Part shown: positions 1 to 6,462 of the stretch, one piece after another
How the letters are laid out: each line of letters begins with the position of its first letter
Position numbering within the stretch: position 1 is the stretch's first letter
NCBI GenBank assembly: GCA_039819115.1
Contig: JBCBST010000135.1
Span: 1 to 8,396 of the forward strand
Direction: 5' to 3'
Source: JBCBST01 sp039819115
GTDB taxonomy: Bacteria; Bacteroidota; Rhodothermia; Balneolales; Balneolaceae
DNA length: 8,396 bases
Program-made: the position numbers and the translations under genes
The notes under the pieces: model-generated
Told to the model about the DNA's origin: nothing
The model's database searches: none
Seen by the model: only the letters and a program-made list of their open reading frames with translations

Positions 1-153
1 ATGCATAAGGAAAAATCTACGTTGCGGACTGACTAGCTGCGAAGTTAATAAAATTAGAAATGATCGCTACATGCCGGTCACGTAAAAGTATTTGCCCGTG
101 GAGTTTATGGAGAAAAAAGAAATACCTTATCAGACCTAAAAAGAAGGATTGTT

Positions 154-960
154 ATGGCCGTCGAGTATTTCAGAAATAAAGTCATTTGGATTACAGGGGC
201 TTCTTCCGGTATCGGAGAAGCATTTGCCCGCGCGTTGTATGCCAACGGGGCCTTTCTAATTTTATCGTCACGAAGAGAAGAGGCACTGAATAAGGTTAAA
301 GAACAATTGGGAGGTGATGCTGATCGCATTGCCGTACTTCCACTCGATTTAACCGAGTCCGATTCTATCCCTCAAAAATCGGCTATAGCAGCATCCTTCT
401 TCGGCCCCATCGATATGCTGTTTAGCAACGGAGGGGTCAGTCAGCGCTCAACGGTGCTGGACTCTGAATTGAGTACCCTTCGTGATTTAATGGAGGTGAA
501 TTACTTTGGCTCCGTTTCCATAGCCAAAGCCGTTTTACCCGATATGGTAGCCCGAAAGCAGGGACATATTATTGTGACCAGCAGTGTAGCAGGCAAAATA
601 GGCACTAAATTTCGCTCCGGGTATGCCGGAAGCAAGCATGCTATCCATGGATTCTTCGACTCGCTAAGACAGGAAATGTACAAACATAACGTTGCCGTAA
701 CCCTGCTTTGCCCGGGCTTCATCAAAACGAATATTTCGGTTAACGCACTAACAGCGGATGGAACTCCATTCGGGAAAATGGGTGATGCACATGTTGACGC
801 CATGACAGCCGATGAAATGGTGCATCTTGTTCTTCCAAAAATAGCCCGGAGAAAAGAGGAAATCTTTGTTACCGGTATAAAGGAACGTATGGCCATGCTC
901 GTTAAGCGAATTTCACCTTCATTACTCAACCGTATTCTGAAAAATCAAAAAGTGACCTGA
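154..960 (+). CDS. SDR-family NAD(P)-dependent oxidoreductase
   Basis: This is a classical short-chain dehydrogenase/reductase of 268 residues, the usual length for the family. The Rossmann glycine motif TGASSGIG lies at residues 14-21, and the arginines at 40-41 after the second strand suggest NADP(H) rather than NAD(H). The usual NNAG motif appears as SNGG (91-94), seen in DHRS7-like members. The catalytic set is visible: N116, S143/S144, Y157 and K161 (YAGSK), followed by PGFIKT at 187-192. The start is fixed by a good SD, AAGAAGGA, five bases before the ATG. A basic, hydrophobic C-terminal tail (about 240-268) could touch the membrane. The gene ends in a one-base overlap (TGATG) with the SGNH gene, so the two are probably translationally coupled. 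The substrate cannot be read from sequence; a lipid or sugar carbonyl is a guess from the neighbour. Confidence 0.93.
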   Translation: MAVEYFRNKVIWITGASSGIGEAFARALYANGAFLILSSRREEALNKVKEQLGGDADRIAVLPLDLTESDSIPQKSAIAASFFGPIDMLFSNGGVSQRSTVLDSELSTLRDLMEVNYFGSVSIAKAVLPDMVARKQGHIIVTSSVAGKIGTKFRSGYAGSKHAIHGFFDSLRQEMYKHNVAVTLLCPGFIKTNISVNALTADGTPFGKMGDAHVDAMTADEMVHLVLPKIARRKEEIFVTGIKERMAMLVKRISPSLLNRILKNQKVT

Positions 961-1904
961 TGAGCACCGGCTGGAAAAACATCCTCCTGGTTACCGGTGC
1001 TCTTATCTTTTGGTGGATGTTTACCGAGTTATGTTTACGATGGCTGGCCGGCGATCATTTAACCATCCCCAATCAATCCCTGAGTAATGCCGCTTTTCAG
1101 TACGATGTTGAACTTGGATGGAAGGGAGTTCCTGATGTTACCGGACAGTATGCAGGAACACGAACGATAACGTTTTTAACCAATGAACTGGGGTTCAGAG
1201 ATCGTACCCTTCCTGATAACTCCAAACCCAATCTGCTCTTTGTAGGTGATTCCTTTACCTGGGGATTTGATGTAGAGCAGGAAGAACGATTCACAAATCT
1301 GCTGGCTGAAGAGTTACAGGGCTGGAATGTGGTAAACAGTGGAGTAAATGGATATGGTACCGATCAGACGTTTCTTTCCCTTAAACGGAATATGGATCAG
1401 CTCAATCCCAAGGCTGTTGTTCTCCTGTATTTTTCCGAAAACGACCGGGTCGATAATTCAACCAATACCCGTCACGGAGGGTACTACAAACCTTATATGA
1501 TGCTCCGGGATTCGACCTTAATCACAGAGGGTATTCCCGTTCCCAAAGGTCAGGCTTTTGTATACTCTACCTACCCATGGCTGCGGTTTTCCTACCTGGC
1601 ACGAATGGGAGTGAACGCATGGTCTGCCAATACTCTGCCTCCAAAGATTGGGATAGAAGACCCTACCAACCCAATCTTCCAGGAAATGAACCGCTATTTG
1701 TCAAAATATTCGATACCCTTTTTTGTGGCATACCAGGGAGTAGATAGTACCCTGATTAACATGTTGGATTCCGAAGATATCCCTCATCTGAATGTAACCA
1801 ATACCCACAGGTACGAAGCGTTAGGAGGGCACTGGACGCCCGAAGGGCATAAACAAGTGGCTGAATATCTGTCTACGTTTTTAAAGACCCATAATATAGA
1901 CTGA
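960..1904 (+). CDS. Membrane-anchored SGNH/GDSL hydrolase-like protein
   Basis: This 314-residue protein has one N-terminal hydrophobic segment (about 7-29), likely a signal anchor that places the rest outside the inner membrane. The SGNH fold blocks are present in order: GDSF at 96-99 with nucleophile S98, the block II glycine in NSGVNGYG (127-133), block III SEND with N161, and the C-terminal block HWTPEGH with H291. The family carries out serine ester hydrolysis or acyl transfer on lipids, glycans or other esters. The acidic triad partner usually two or three residues before the histidine is missing here (LGGH), so it may act as a dyad or take an acid from elsewhere. The ATG overlaps the SDR stop, which supports this start and coupled translation. 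Substrate and direction of reaction are unknown. Confidence 0.87.
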   Translation: MSTGWKNILLVTGALIFWWMFTELCLRWLAGDHLTIPNQSLSNAAFQYDVELGWKGVPDVTGQYAGTRTITFLTNELGFRDRTLPDNSKPNLLFVGDSFTWGFDVEQEERFTNLLAEELQGWNVVNSGVNGYGTDQTFLSLKRNMDQLNPKAVVLLYFSENDRVDNSTNTRHGGYYKPYMMLRDSTLITEGIPVPKGQAFVYSTYPWLRFSYLARMGVNAWSANTLPPKIGIEDPTNPIFQEMNRYLSKYSIPFFVAYQGVDSTLINMLDSEDIPHLNVTNTHRYEALGGHWTPEGHKQVAEYLSTFLKTHNID

Positions 1905-1922
1905 AACACGCCTTAGGCTTAC

Positions 1923-1951
1923 AACCGACCAGGTATAAGACCTGTATGGTT
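1923..1951 (+). terminator. Possible intrinsic terminator of the SDR-SGNH pair
   Basis: An imperfect hairpin starts 18 nt after the SGNH stop codon. The inner stem is CAGGT/ACCTG with a five-base loop, followed by a symmetric 3x3 internal loop and an outer AACC/GGTT stem. The downstream sequence ATTCTTCTGTT is T-rich but has no clean T run. It sits between convergent genes, where a terminator is expected. The call rests on reading the fold by eye. Confidence 0.35.
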
Positions 1952-2024
1952 ATTCTTCTGTTAGCATATGGGGTTTGATCTTCAGAAATCGTGTCAGAGA
2001 TTGATTCAATTCGGTCCCCTTTTA

Positions 2025-2732
2025 TTATCTAGGTAATTCCCGGATTCTCTTGAACTTTCGGACTACCGGTTCTAATGTATTCAACTGTCCTAATAAGATG
2101 GTGTCTTTTTCGGCCTGTACTCTCCAGAAATTACGTGGGTATTTGTCATCGTATGGAATGAGCTCTACTTCCGGTTTATGGCCGTGGAGATTATACACTC
2201 CATATATTTTGGTGTCTCCGGTTCCAATTTCAAATCGTTTATCCCACCTGAAAAAGATGTACTCATTTCCTGAGGTACTATCCCCTGTGAAATAACCTCC
2301 TTCTCCCACGGCTTCTTCCAGTGACCACACCCCCAGCAACCGGTCTCCCACTGTGGATGGAAGCTCATCCCTTCTTTCCAGAATCACACGAACAGGATTC
2401 CGGCCTTCCGTTCTTGTCCATATCATGTTTCCATTGTCGGTAAAAGAGGTGGTAAATGCTTCATATGGATCATCTACTCCGTTTGTATTAACCATACTCA
2501 GCTTATTTGTAGAGGCATCCAGATTCCATGTGCCCTCTGAATGCTGGAACCATCCATTGCCGGATTCCTGTGTAAAATCAGAATTGAACCGTATCCATCG
2601 CGCATTTGGCGTCATCTCGGTACGCCCAAGGCTTACCGAAGTGATAACCCATAGTCCATCAATAGTGGGTTGTGTTTCACAACCTGCAATGAAAATCAGA
2701 GAGATTAATAGTCCTGAATATGCCTTTATCAT
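2025..2732 (-). CDS. Lipoprotein with two lipocalin-like repeats
   Basis: This is a predicted 235-residue lipoprotein. The signal peptide is short (MIK, then a hydrophobic stretch) and ends in the lipobox IAGC, with C18 as the lipidated residue. The ATG at 2732 is chosen because it puts the basic n-region right before the hydrophobic core; an in-frame TTG 48 nt upstream would add an unlikely arginine-rich extension. The mature part is rich in beta-type sequence and holds two related blocks. Block A runs from GLW (26-28) to ILERRDELP (117-125), and block B from GVW (134-136) to FKRIRELP (227-234). Each has an aromatic strand followed by a G-x-(W/Y)-N-L turn, as in lipocalin-like lipoproteins of Bacteroidota. 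No ligand or catalytic residues are evident. It is the last gene of the leftward group, separated from the membrane-protein gene by 275 nt, so it probably has its own promoter. Confidence 0.8.
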   Translation of the reverse strand: MIKAYSGLLISLIFIAGCETQPTIDGLWVITSVSLGRTEMTPNARWIRFNSDFTQESGNGWFQHSEGTWNLDASTNKLSMVNTNGVDDPYEAFTTSFTDNGNMIWTRTEGRNPVRVILERRDELPSTVGDRLLGVWSLEEAVGEGGYFTGDSTSGNEYIFFRWDKRFEIGTGDTKIYGVYNLHGHKPEVELIPYDDKYPRNFWRVQAEKDTILLGQLNTLEPVVRKFKRIRELPR

Positions 2733-2796
2733 CGTTCTTAAACGTTTTTTGTTAAACCGAATCAACCCGGTTCTTATCAATCATATGCAAGATATC

Positions 2797-2816
2797 GGGT
2801 ATGAACCGGTTTACCC
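2797..2816. repeat. Imperfect dyad GGGTA / AACCGGTT / TACCC
   Basis: The arms GGGTA and TACCC flank a central 8-bp palindrome AACCGGTT, with an unpaired TG on the left side. It lies 65-84 nt upstream of the lipoprotein start. It could be an operator or a hairpin in the 5' leader; nothing in the window identifies a binding protein. Confidence 0.35.
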
Positions 2817-2844
2817 AACACACCAGAACCGCAGCCTTTTTTAA

Positions 2845-2864
2845 ACCTGAATGCCGACTCAGGT
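2845..2864. repeat. Perfect 6-bp inverted repeat, 8-nt spacer
   Basis: ACCTGA and TCAGGT form an exact inverted repeat around an 8-nt spacer, 113-132 nt upstream of the lipoprotein start. It is not followed by a T run on either strand, so a terminator is unlikely. An operator half-site pair is possible. A 6-bp dyad can also arise by chance in 275 nt. Confidence 0.3.
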
Positions 2865-2972
2865 GTTGACGGCTCATACTCTGATGCTCTTCGCCAGTGG
2901 TTGATAAGATAATCTCTAAAACCAATGTGTTTCCACCTAATGTTTATTAGCGGACACGTGTGAATACAAAAG

Positions 2973-2996
2973 TTTGATCTTTTTCACCCTATCAAA
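2973..2996 (-). terminator. Possible terminator after the four-helix protein gene
   Basis: Read on the minus strand, TTTGAT and ATCAAA can pair around a 12-nt loop, and the next bases are CTTTTGTATT. The hairpin starts 11 nt past the stop codon, a fitting place. The stem is short and AT-rich, so the call is weak. Confidence 0.28.
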
Positions 2997-3007
2997 GCAC
3001 TGATTAC

Positions 3008-3463
3008 CTAACTGGTTTCAGGTGTTTTTGATTTGAAATAGGCGTAAAAGCTGGTCAGAACGGCCAGTGATGAAAAAATGGTCATGAGCGTTCCTGGAAT
3101 GAAGTGTACAAACCCTCCCAAGTCCAGAAAGAGGAAATAACCCACATCGGCCAGACCTCCGGTTATGGCGGCCAGGAAAATAGCATTTCGGTTTCCCCTC
3201 CAAACATAAAAGGCGCAAATCGTTGTTACCAATCCAATCCAGAGCAGGTTAAAGCCATGTTGACCTATGATAGCCCCGGCTGCATCGGGGTAGGCTACAT
3301 CCAGTGTGGCAGGATCAACGGCGTCGGCAATGCCAGCTACGGAAGCGGTAATATCATCTGTCAAAACACCCTTCATCGTCATAACTCCGGCGAACATATG
3401 AACCAGTCCCCAGATTACCCATAACACACATGATATCTTATAAAGAATTCGCAATGATTTCAT
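3008..3463 (-). CDS. Small four-helix integral membrane protein, unknown function
   Basis: I do not recognise a named family. The 151-residue product has four likely membrane helices at about 8-29, 67-88, 93-113 and 118-142, with a non-hydrophobic loop (about 30-66) rich in Asp and Ala between helices 1 and 2. Histidines sit in or near helices: H22 (GLVHMFAG), H69 (GQHGFN) and H120 (FVHFIPG). Their spacing recalls small membrane proteins such as DoxX/SPW-like families, but the similarity is too weak to name it. The short basic N-terminus before helix 1 and the short basic C-terminal tail both suggest cytoplasmic ends. The ATG at 3461-3463 is the natural start, with only a weak purine-rich stretch before it. 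It follows the DUF58 gene on the same strand after 56 nt, so it may be cotranscribed or have its own promoter in the gap. Confidence 0.75.
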   Translation of the reverse strand: MKSLRILYKISCVLWVIWGLVHMFAGVMTMKGVLTDDITASVAGIADAVDPATLDVAYPDAAGAIIGQHGFNLLWIGLVTTICAFYVWRGNRNAIFLAAITGGLADVGYFLFLDLGGFVHFIPGTLMTIFSSLAVLTSFYAYFKSKTPETS

Positions 3464-3490
3464 CTTGTTTAAATTTGTTAATAGTGTCCA

Positions 3491-3516
3491 TCCATACTCG
3501 TAATTAAATCGGTCAA
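3491..3516 (-). promoter_or_regulatory. Weak candidate promoter before the four-helix protein gene
   Basis: On the minus strand, TTGACC (3516-3511) is followed after 14 nt by TATGGA (3496-3491), inside the 56-nt gap after the DUF58 stop. The -35-like hexamer is good, but the spacer is short and the -10 is poor. The same nine bases ATTTGACCG also occur in the candidate promoter of the transporter gene. Confidence 0.2.
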
Positions 3517-3519
3517 ATT

Positions 3520-4440
3520 CTAACCCAATCTCCTTCTTTTATTCAGATAGGCCATCAGTGCCTGATCGAACTGACCTTCGGTATCTACTTCTTCAAAATC
3601 GATTTCAAATTCGCTGGCAGCTGTCTTAAACCGCTGGGTAAATTGCTTCACCTGTTCTGCATAGTCCTCCCGGATTTGGGAGGGTAGAATTTCCATTTCA
3701 GCCCCGGTTTCCAGGTCTTCCAGCACGTATCGTTGGTCTCCTAAATCCAACTCCCGTTCACTTCGCTTTTCCATCATGTTAAACAGCAACACCTCGTGTT
3801 TCCGATGTCTGAGGTGCTTTAATGCGGAAATCAGTTCATCATGTGCATCCACATTTTCAAATAAATCGGTGATAATCACCACCAGGCTTCGCTGATTCAA
3901 TCGTTCGGCTACCTCATGAATAGCCTGTGCTGATGCCGTTTTTCTTTTTTCGGAGGACTCGTTCTCTTCTTTTAGCAGCTGCCGTTCCAGTTCAACATAC
4001 ACCTGCCGTAAATGAGCATACGTCGATTTTGCCGGTATCAGGGTTTCTACGGTTTCATTGAAGGGAATAAACCCGCTGGCATCACGCTGGCGATGCATGA
4101 GATACATTAATGATGCCGCAAAATGGATTCCAAATCGTAACTTGCTCCACGTACCAAAGTGCTTAAACTGCATAGAACTGCTGGTATCGAGCAGTACAAA
4201 GCAACGTAAATTCGTTTCCTCTTCGTATTGCTTCACGAAGAACCGCTCCTTTTTACCGTATACTTTCCAATCGATATGTTTGAAATCATCACCGGGGTTA
4301 TAGGGCCGGTGCTCCGCAAATTCGATACTGAACCCATGGTAAGGGCTTTTATGGAGCCCTGAAATGAATCCTTCCACTATTTTCTTGGCCCTCAGTTCTA
4401 CTGAAGAAAGTTTAGAGAGTAAATCAGGCTTTAAAATCAT
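3520..4440 (-). CDS. DUF58 domain protein with vWA-like MIDAS
   Basis: This 306-residue protein matches the DUF58 family well. The signature region at about 36-75 holds HGFSIEFAEHRPYNPGDD, then HIDWKVYGK and FVKQYEEE. It is followed by a von Willebrand A-like fold with the metal-site motif D85-x-S87-x-S89 (LLDTSSSM) and the later D192 in VVIITDLF. No membrane segment is seen, so it is the soluble form. DUF58 proteins are usually encoded beside a MoxR-type AAA+ ATPase and are thought to work with it in metal insertion, envelope integrity or complex assembly; no MoxR gene lies in this window. The ATG at 4440 starts the typical N-terminus (ILKPDLLSKL); an in-frame TTG 18 nt upstream is less likely. 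It is divergent from the transporter unit across 98 nt. Exact role unknown. Confidence 0.9.
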   Translation of the reverse strand: MILKPDLLSKLSSVELRAKKIVEGFISGLHKSPYHGFSIEFAEHRPYNPGDDFKHIDWKVYGKKERFFVKQYEEETNLRCFVLLDTSSSMQFKHFGTWSKLRFGIHFAASLMYLMHRQRDASGFIPFNETVETLIPAKSTYAHLRQVYVELERQLLKEENESSEKRKTASAQAIHEVAERLNQRSLVVIITDLFENVDAHDELISALKHLRHRKHEVLLFNMMEKRSERELDLGDQRYVLEDLETGAEMEILPSQIREDYAEQVKQFTQRFKTAASEFEIDFEEVDTEGQFDQALMAYLNKRRRLG

Positions 4441-4489
4441 GAGTGAAAAGTAGCTCAATTTGTTTTCAAAACTAACACGATCTTCATAT

Positions 4490-4518
4490 TTGACCGGTAT
4501 CCTTGTGTTGTACTTAAT
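4490..4518 (+). promoter_or_regulatory. Candidate sigma-70-type promoter of the transporter unit
   Basis: TTGACC (4490-4495) is followed, after a 17-nt spacer, by CTTAAT (4513-4518), 20 nt before the ATG. The -35 matches the consensus at 5 of 6 bases and the -10 at 4 of 6. A GGAG SD at 4531-4534 lies four bases before the start codon. The inferred 5' leader would be short, about 14 nt. If the organism uses Bacteroidota-type promoters, this consensus may not apply. Confidence 0.38.
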
Positions 4519-4538
4519 GATGTCACAAACGGAGCACT

Positions 4539-5939
4539 ATGAAGCTTAGTTCGAAACAAATAACCGGGATCGTTTTGGGAGCACTTGGCCTGTGCTTTCC
4601 CTTATTCATTACCCTGCCCGGTTTATCGTTTGCCGGCCATGTAGGCCTTGGGATATTCTTTCTGGCTGCTGTTTTCTGGATGTTGGAGCCTGTTCCCATT
4701 TATGCCACATCCATGCTTGTTATTCTTCTTCAGGTATTATTGCTCAGTAAGGAAGGGTTGCTATTTCCTGAAACTGTAGCCGACTATACCCCAACGGGGT
4801 ATACCGCGTTCATACAAACCTTAGCCAGCCCTATTATCATTTTATTTCTGGGTGGATTTGTACTGGCCGATGCTGCCGTTAAATACAACCTGGACCGCAA
4901 TCTCACCCGTATTTTGCTAAAACCCTTTGGCAGCAAGCCCAAGTATATCATGCTGGGTTTGATGGTAGTAACCGGGTTATTGTCTGCGTTTATGAGCAAT
5001 ACGGCCACTACTGCTATGATGATGACAGTTATCATCCCGATCATTGCCAGAATCGACGCCAATGATCCCCTTCGCATTGGATTGATCTTATCCATCCCTT
5101 TTGCCGCTAACATAGGAGGTATTGCCACCCCTATCGGAACCCCACCCAATGCCGTGGTTATAGGTGCTCTTTCTGCACAAGGTATTAACATCCCTTTCGG
5201 GGAGTGGATGCTGCTTGCGGCCCCTTTTGCAGTCATTGCCTTAATTATTTGCTGGCTACTCCTTCTGGGTCTTTTTAAAGCAAAAGCCACTCATATTGAA
5301 CTTGACGTAAGTGGCACCTTCAACACCTCCCGCAATGCGATCATATTATATGTTGTTTTTGCTACTACCGTCATTCTTTGGATAACAGAAAAATCGCACG
5401 GCATGAAGAGTGCGATCGTGGCTTTGCTTCCGGTAGCTGCCTTAACCGTTACCGGCGTAATGGATAAAGCCGATATCCGTAAATTACCCTGGGAAGTACT
5501 TTGGCTGGTGGCAGGAGGTATATCATTGGGCATTTCCATGCAGCAAACCGGGTTGGCTGAATGGATTGTTACCGGGATAAACTGGTCCAGCTTTGGGGCT
5601 ATTCTGATGATCGTGGTATTTAGTGGCGTGGTCATTTTAATGTCGAATTTCCTGTCCAACACCGTTACGGCAACCCTGGTTATTCCATTAGCGGTAAGCC
5701 TGGCTTCCTCCGGTGTAGCGGGAGAAGGATTTAATCTTATCATTATCAGCCTTGTGATTGGAGTGAGTGCAAGTATGGCTATGATGTTACCTATCTCAAC
5801 CCCACCCAATGCCATTGCCATGAGCACCGGGATTCTGGAATCCAGGCATATGACAAAAGCCGGGTTCATCATCGGGCTTTTTGCCCTTATTCTCGTAACC
5901 CTATATGCCTTGATGTACTGGCCACTAATCGTTAATTAA
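4539..5939 (+). CDS. DASS/SLC13-family sodium:carboxylate transporter
   Basis: This is a 466-residue polytopic inner-membrane protein of the divalent anion:sodium symporter family (DASS, SLC13), about the length of VcINDY. The family imports C4-dicarboxylates, citrate, sulfate or similar anions with sodium. Both halves of the inverted-repeat fold carry the signature elements: SNT at 153-155 and again at 373-375, which bind sodium and carboxylate in VcINDY, each followed by a proline loop, PIGTPPNA at 198-205 and PISTPPNA at 418-425. LGGFVLADAA at 104-113 is another family motif. The short N-terminus has no extra domain. The substrate cannot be chosen from these motifs. It is the first gene of a compact unit: its TAA overlaps the SD of the response regulator gene, 10 nt away. 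Adjacent regulatory genes suggest that transport is tied to signalling. Confidence 0.92.
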   Translation: MKLSSKQITGIVLGALGLCFPLFITLPGLSFAGHVGLGIFFLAAVFWMLEPVPIYATSMLVILLQVLLLSKEGLLFPETVADYTPTGYTAFIQTLASPIIILFLGGFVLADAAVKYNLDRNLTRILLKPFGSKPKYIMLGLMVVTGLLSAFMSNTATTAMMMTVIIPIIARIDANDPLRIGLILSIPFAANIGGIATPIGTPPNAVVIGALSAQGINIPFGEWMLLAAPFAVIALIICWLLLLGLFKAKATHIELDVSGTFNTSRNAIILYVVFATTVILWITEKSHGMKSAIVALLPVAALTVTGVMDKADIRKLPWEVLWLVAGGISLGISMQQTGLAEWIVTGINWSSFGAILMIVVFSGVVILMSNFLSNTVTATLVIPLAVSLASSGVAGEGFNLIIISLVIGVSASMAMMLPISTPPNAIAMSTGILESRHMTKAGFIIGLFALILVTLYALMYWPLIVN

Positions 5940-5943
5940 GGAG
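5937..5943 (+). promoter_or_regulatory. SD of the response regulator gene, overlapping the transporter stop
   Basis: TAAGGAG contains the transporter's TAA stop and a strong SD core, six bases before the ATG at 5950. It is one of the clearest SDs in the window, and its position supports coupled translation of the transporter and the response regulator. Confidence 0.6.
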
Positions 5944-5949
5944 CACCCT

Positions 5950-6447
5950 ATGGATCATCAAATTTATATACTGATAGTAGAAGACGAACTGGAAGTAATG
6001 GATGCCATTGTAAACGATTTAGCAGCATTTGAAGACCAGTTTCCTATAGAAACGGCTAATTCCAGCGAAGAAGCCAAACAAGTCATCACTTCCATCTATG
6101 AAAGTGAGCAAGAGGTGGGTCTCATTTTATGCGATCACATCTTACCCGGAGAAAATGGGGTGGAGTTACTGATCGAGCTAAGCACCCTTACCCACACTCA
6201 AAACAGCAAAAAGGTGCTGGTAACGGGCCAGGCGGGGCTTGAAGACACGGTGAAAGCTGTAAACCAGGCCGATTTGAATCATTACATTTCCAAGCCATGG
6301 ACAAAAGAACAACTCTCTGATGTTGTTACCGAACAGTTGACGGATTATGTCATTGAGCATAAAGCAAACTTATTGCCCTTCATGGCAAGGCTGGATGGTA
6401 CCCGCCTGTCGGAGGCTATGCGAAATCGTCCTCTAACCGATCATTAA
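5950..6447 (+). CDS. Receiver-only response regulator
   Basis: This 165-residue protein is a CheY-like receiver domain with a short tail. The acidic pocket E11-D12 follows the first strand (ILIVEDE), the phospho-acceptor is D62 in LILCDHILPG, the switch threonine is T92 (LVTGQ), and the conserved lysine is K115 in YISKPW. The domain ends near residue 135, and the last 30 residues form no recognisable output domain. The KPW ending is common in receivers that partner hybrid or cyclic-nucleotide-linked kinases. It therefore probably acts by protein contact, as a phosphate relay, or by feedback on its kinase. The gene sits between the transporter (10-nt gap) and the kinase (15-nt gap), an order that makes that kinase its likely partner. 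Confidence 0.92.
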   Translation: MDHQIYILIVEDELEVMDAIVNDLAAFEDQFPIETANSSEEAKQVITSIYESEQEVGLILCDHILPGENGVELLIELSTLTHTQNSKKVLVTGQAGLEDTVKAVNQADLNHYISKPWTKEQLSDVVTEQLTDYVIEHKANLLPFMARLDGTRLSEAMRNRPLTDH

Positions 6448-6462
6448 AACAGGCCTGGAAGC

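Larger units (their letters stand above)
2733..3007. other. Non-coding stretch between two leftward genes
   Basis: This 275-nt stretch lies between the start of the lipoprotein gene and the end of the membrane-protein gene. I see no convincing gene. Open frames crossing it on the plus strand lie opposite the lipoprotein gene and have no family features. It contains a possible terminator at the membrane-protein end, two dyads (2797-2816 and 2845-2864) and an 8-bp palindrome ACACGTGT at 2954-2961. Its length suggests that it carries the promoter and 5' leader of the lipoprotein gene, but no strong promoter hexamers could be chosen. Confidence 0.5.

Noticed and set aside
1..153. Tail of an upstream gene at the left edge
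   Set aside because: Two of the three plus frames close within the first 40 bases, the third closes by 90, and none shows a recognisable protein end; treated as intergenic.
501..929. Minus-strand open frame of 142 codons in the SDR gene
   Set aside because: The plus strand carries a complete set of SDR motifs; the antisense product resembles nothing.
2353..2844. Plus-strand open frame of 163 codons opposite the lipoprotein gene and its leader
   Set aside because: It is antisense to a gene with a clear lipobox and repeat structure, and its product has low-complexity, non-family content.
2937..2950. CTAAT-GTTT-ATTAG hairpin
   Set aside because: The stem has five mostly A-T pairs and no T run follows on either strand, so it is not a credible terminator.
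3104..3424. Plus-strand open frame of 106 codons opposite the four-helix protein
   Set aside because: No SD and no motif; the minus frame has clean membrane helices.
4467..4474. TAGTTTTG on the minus strand, matching the Bacteroidota -7 box TAnnTTTG, before DUF58
   Set aside because: The required TTG element about 20 bases upstream is absent and the phylum is uncertain, so it was not annotated.
4503..4528. TTGTG/CACAA inverted repeat before the transporter gene as a CRP/FNR-type operator
   Set aside because: The half-sites are 16 bases apart, far wider than the CRP or FNR spacing, and the arms overlap the candidate promoter by chance-level similarity.
5291..5872. Long open frame on the minus strand inside the transporter gene (193 codons), with another at 4784-5290
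   Set aside because: Both lie opposite a strong DASS gene, mirror its hydrophobic codon pattern, and show no family motif or SD.
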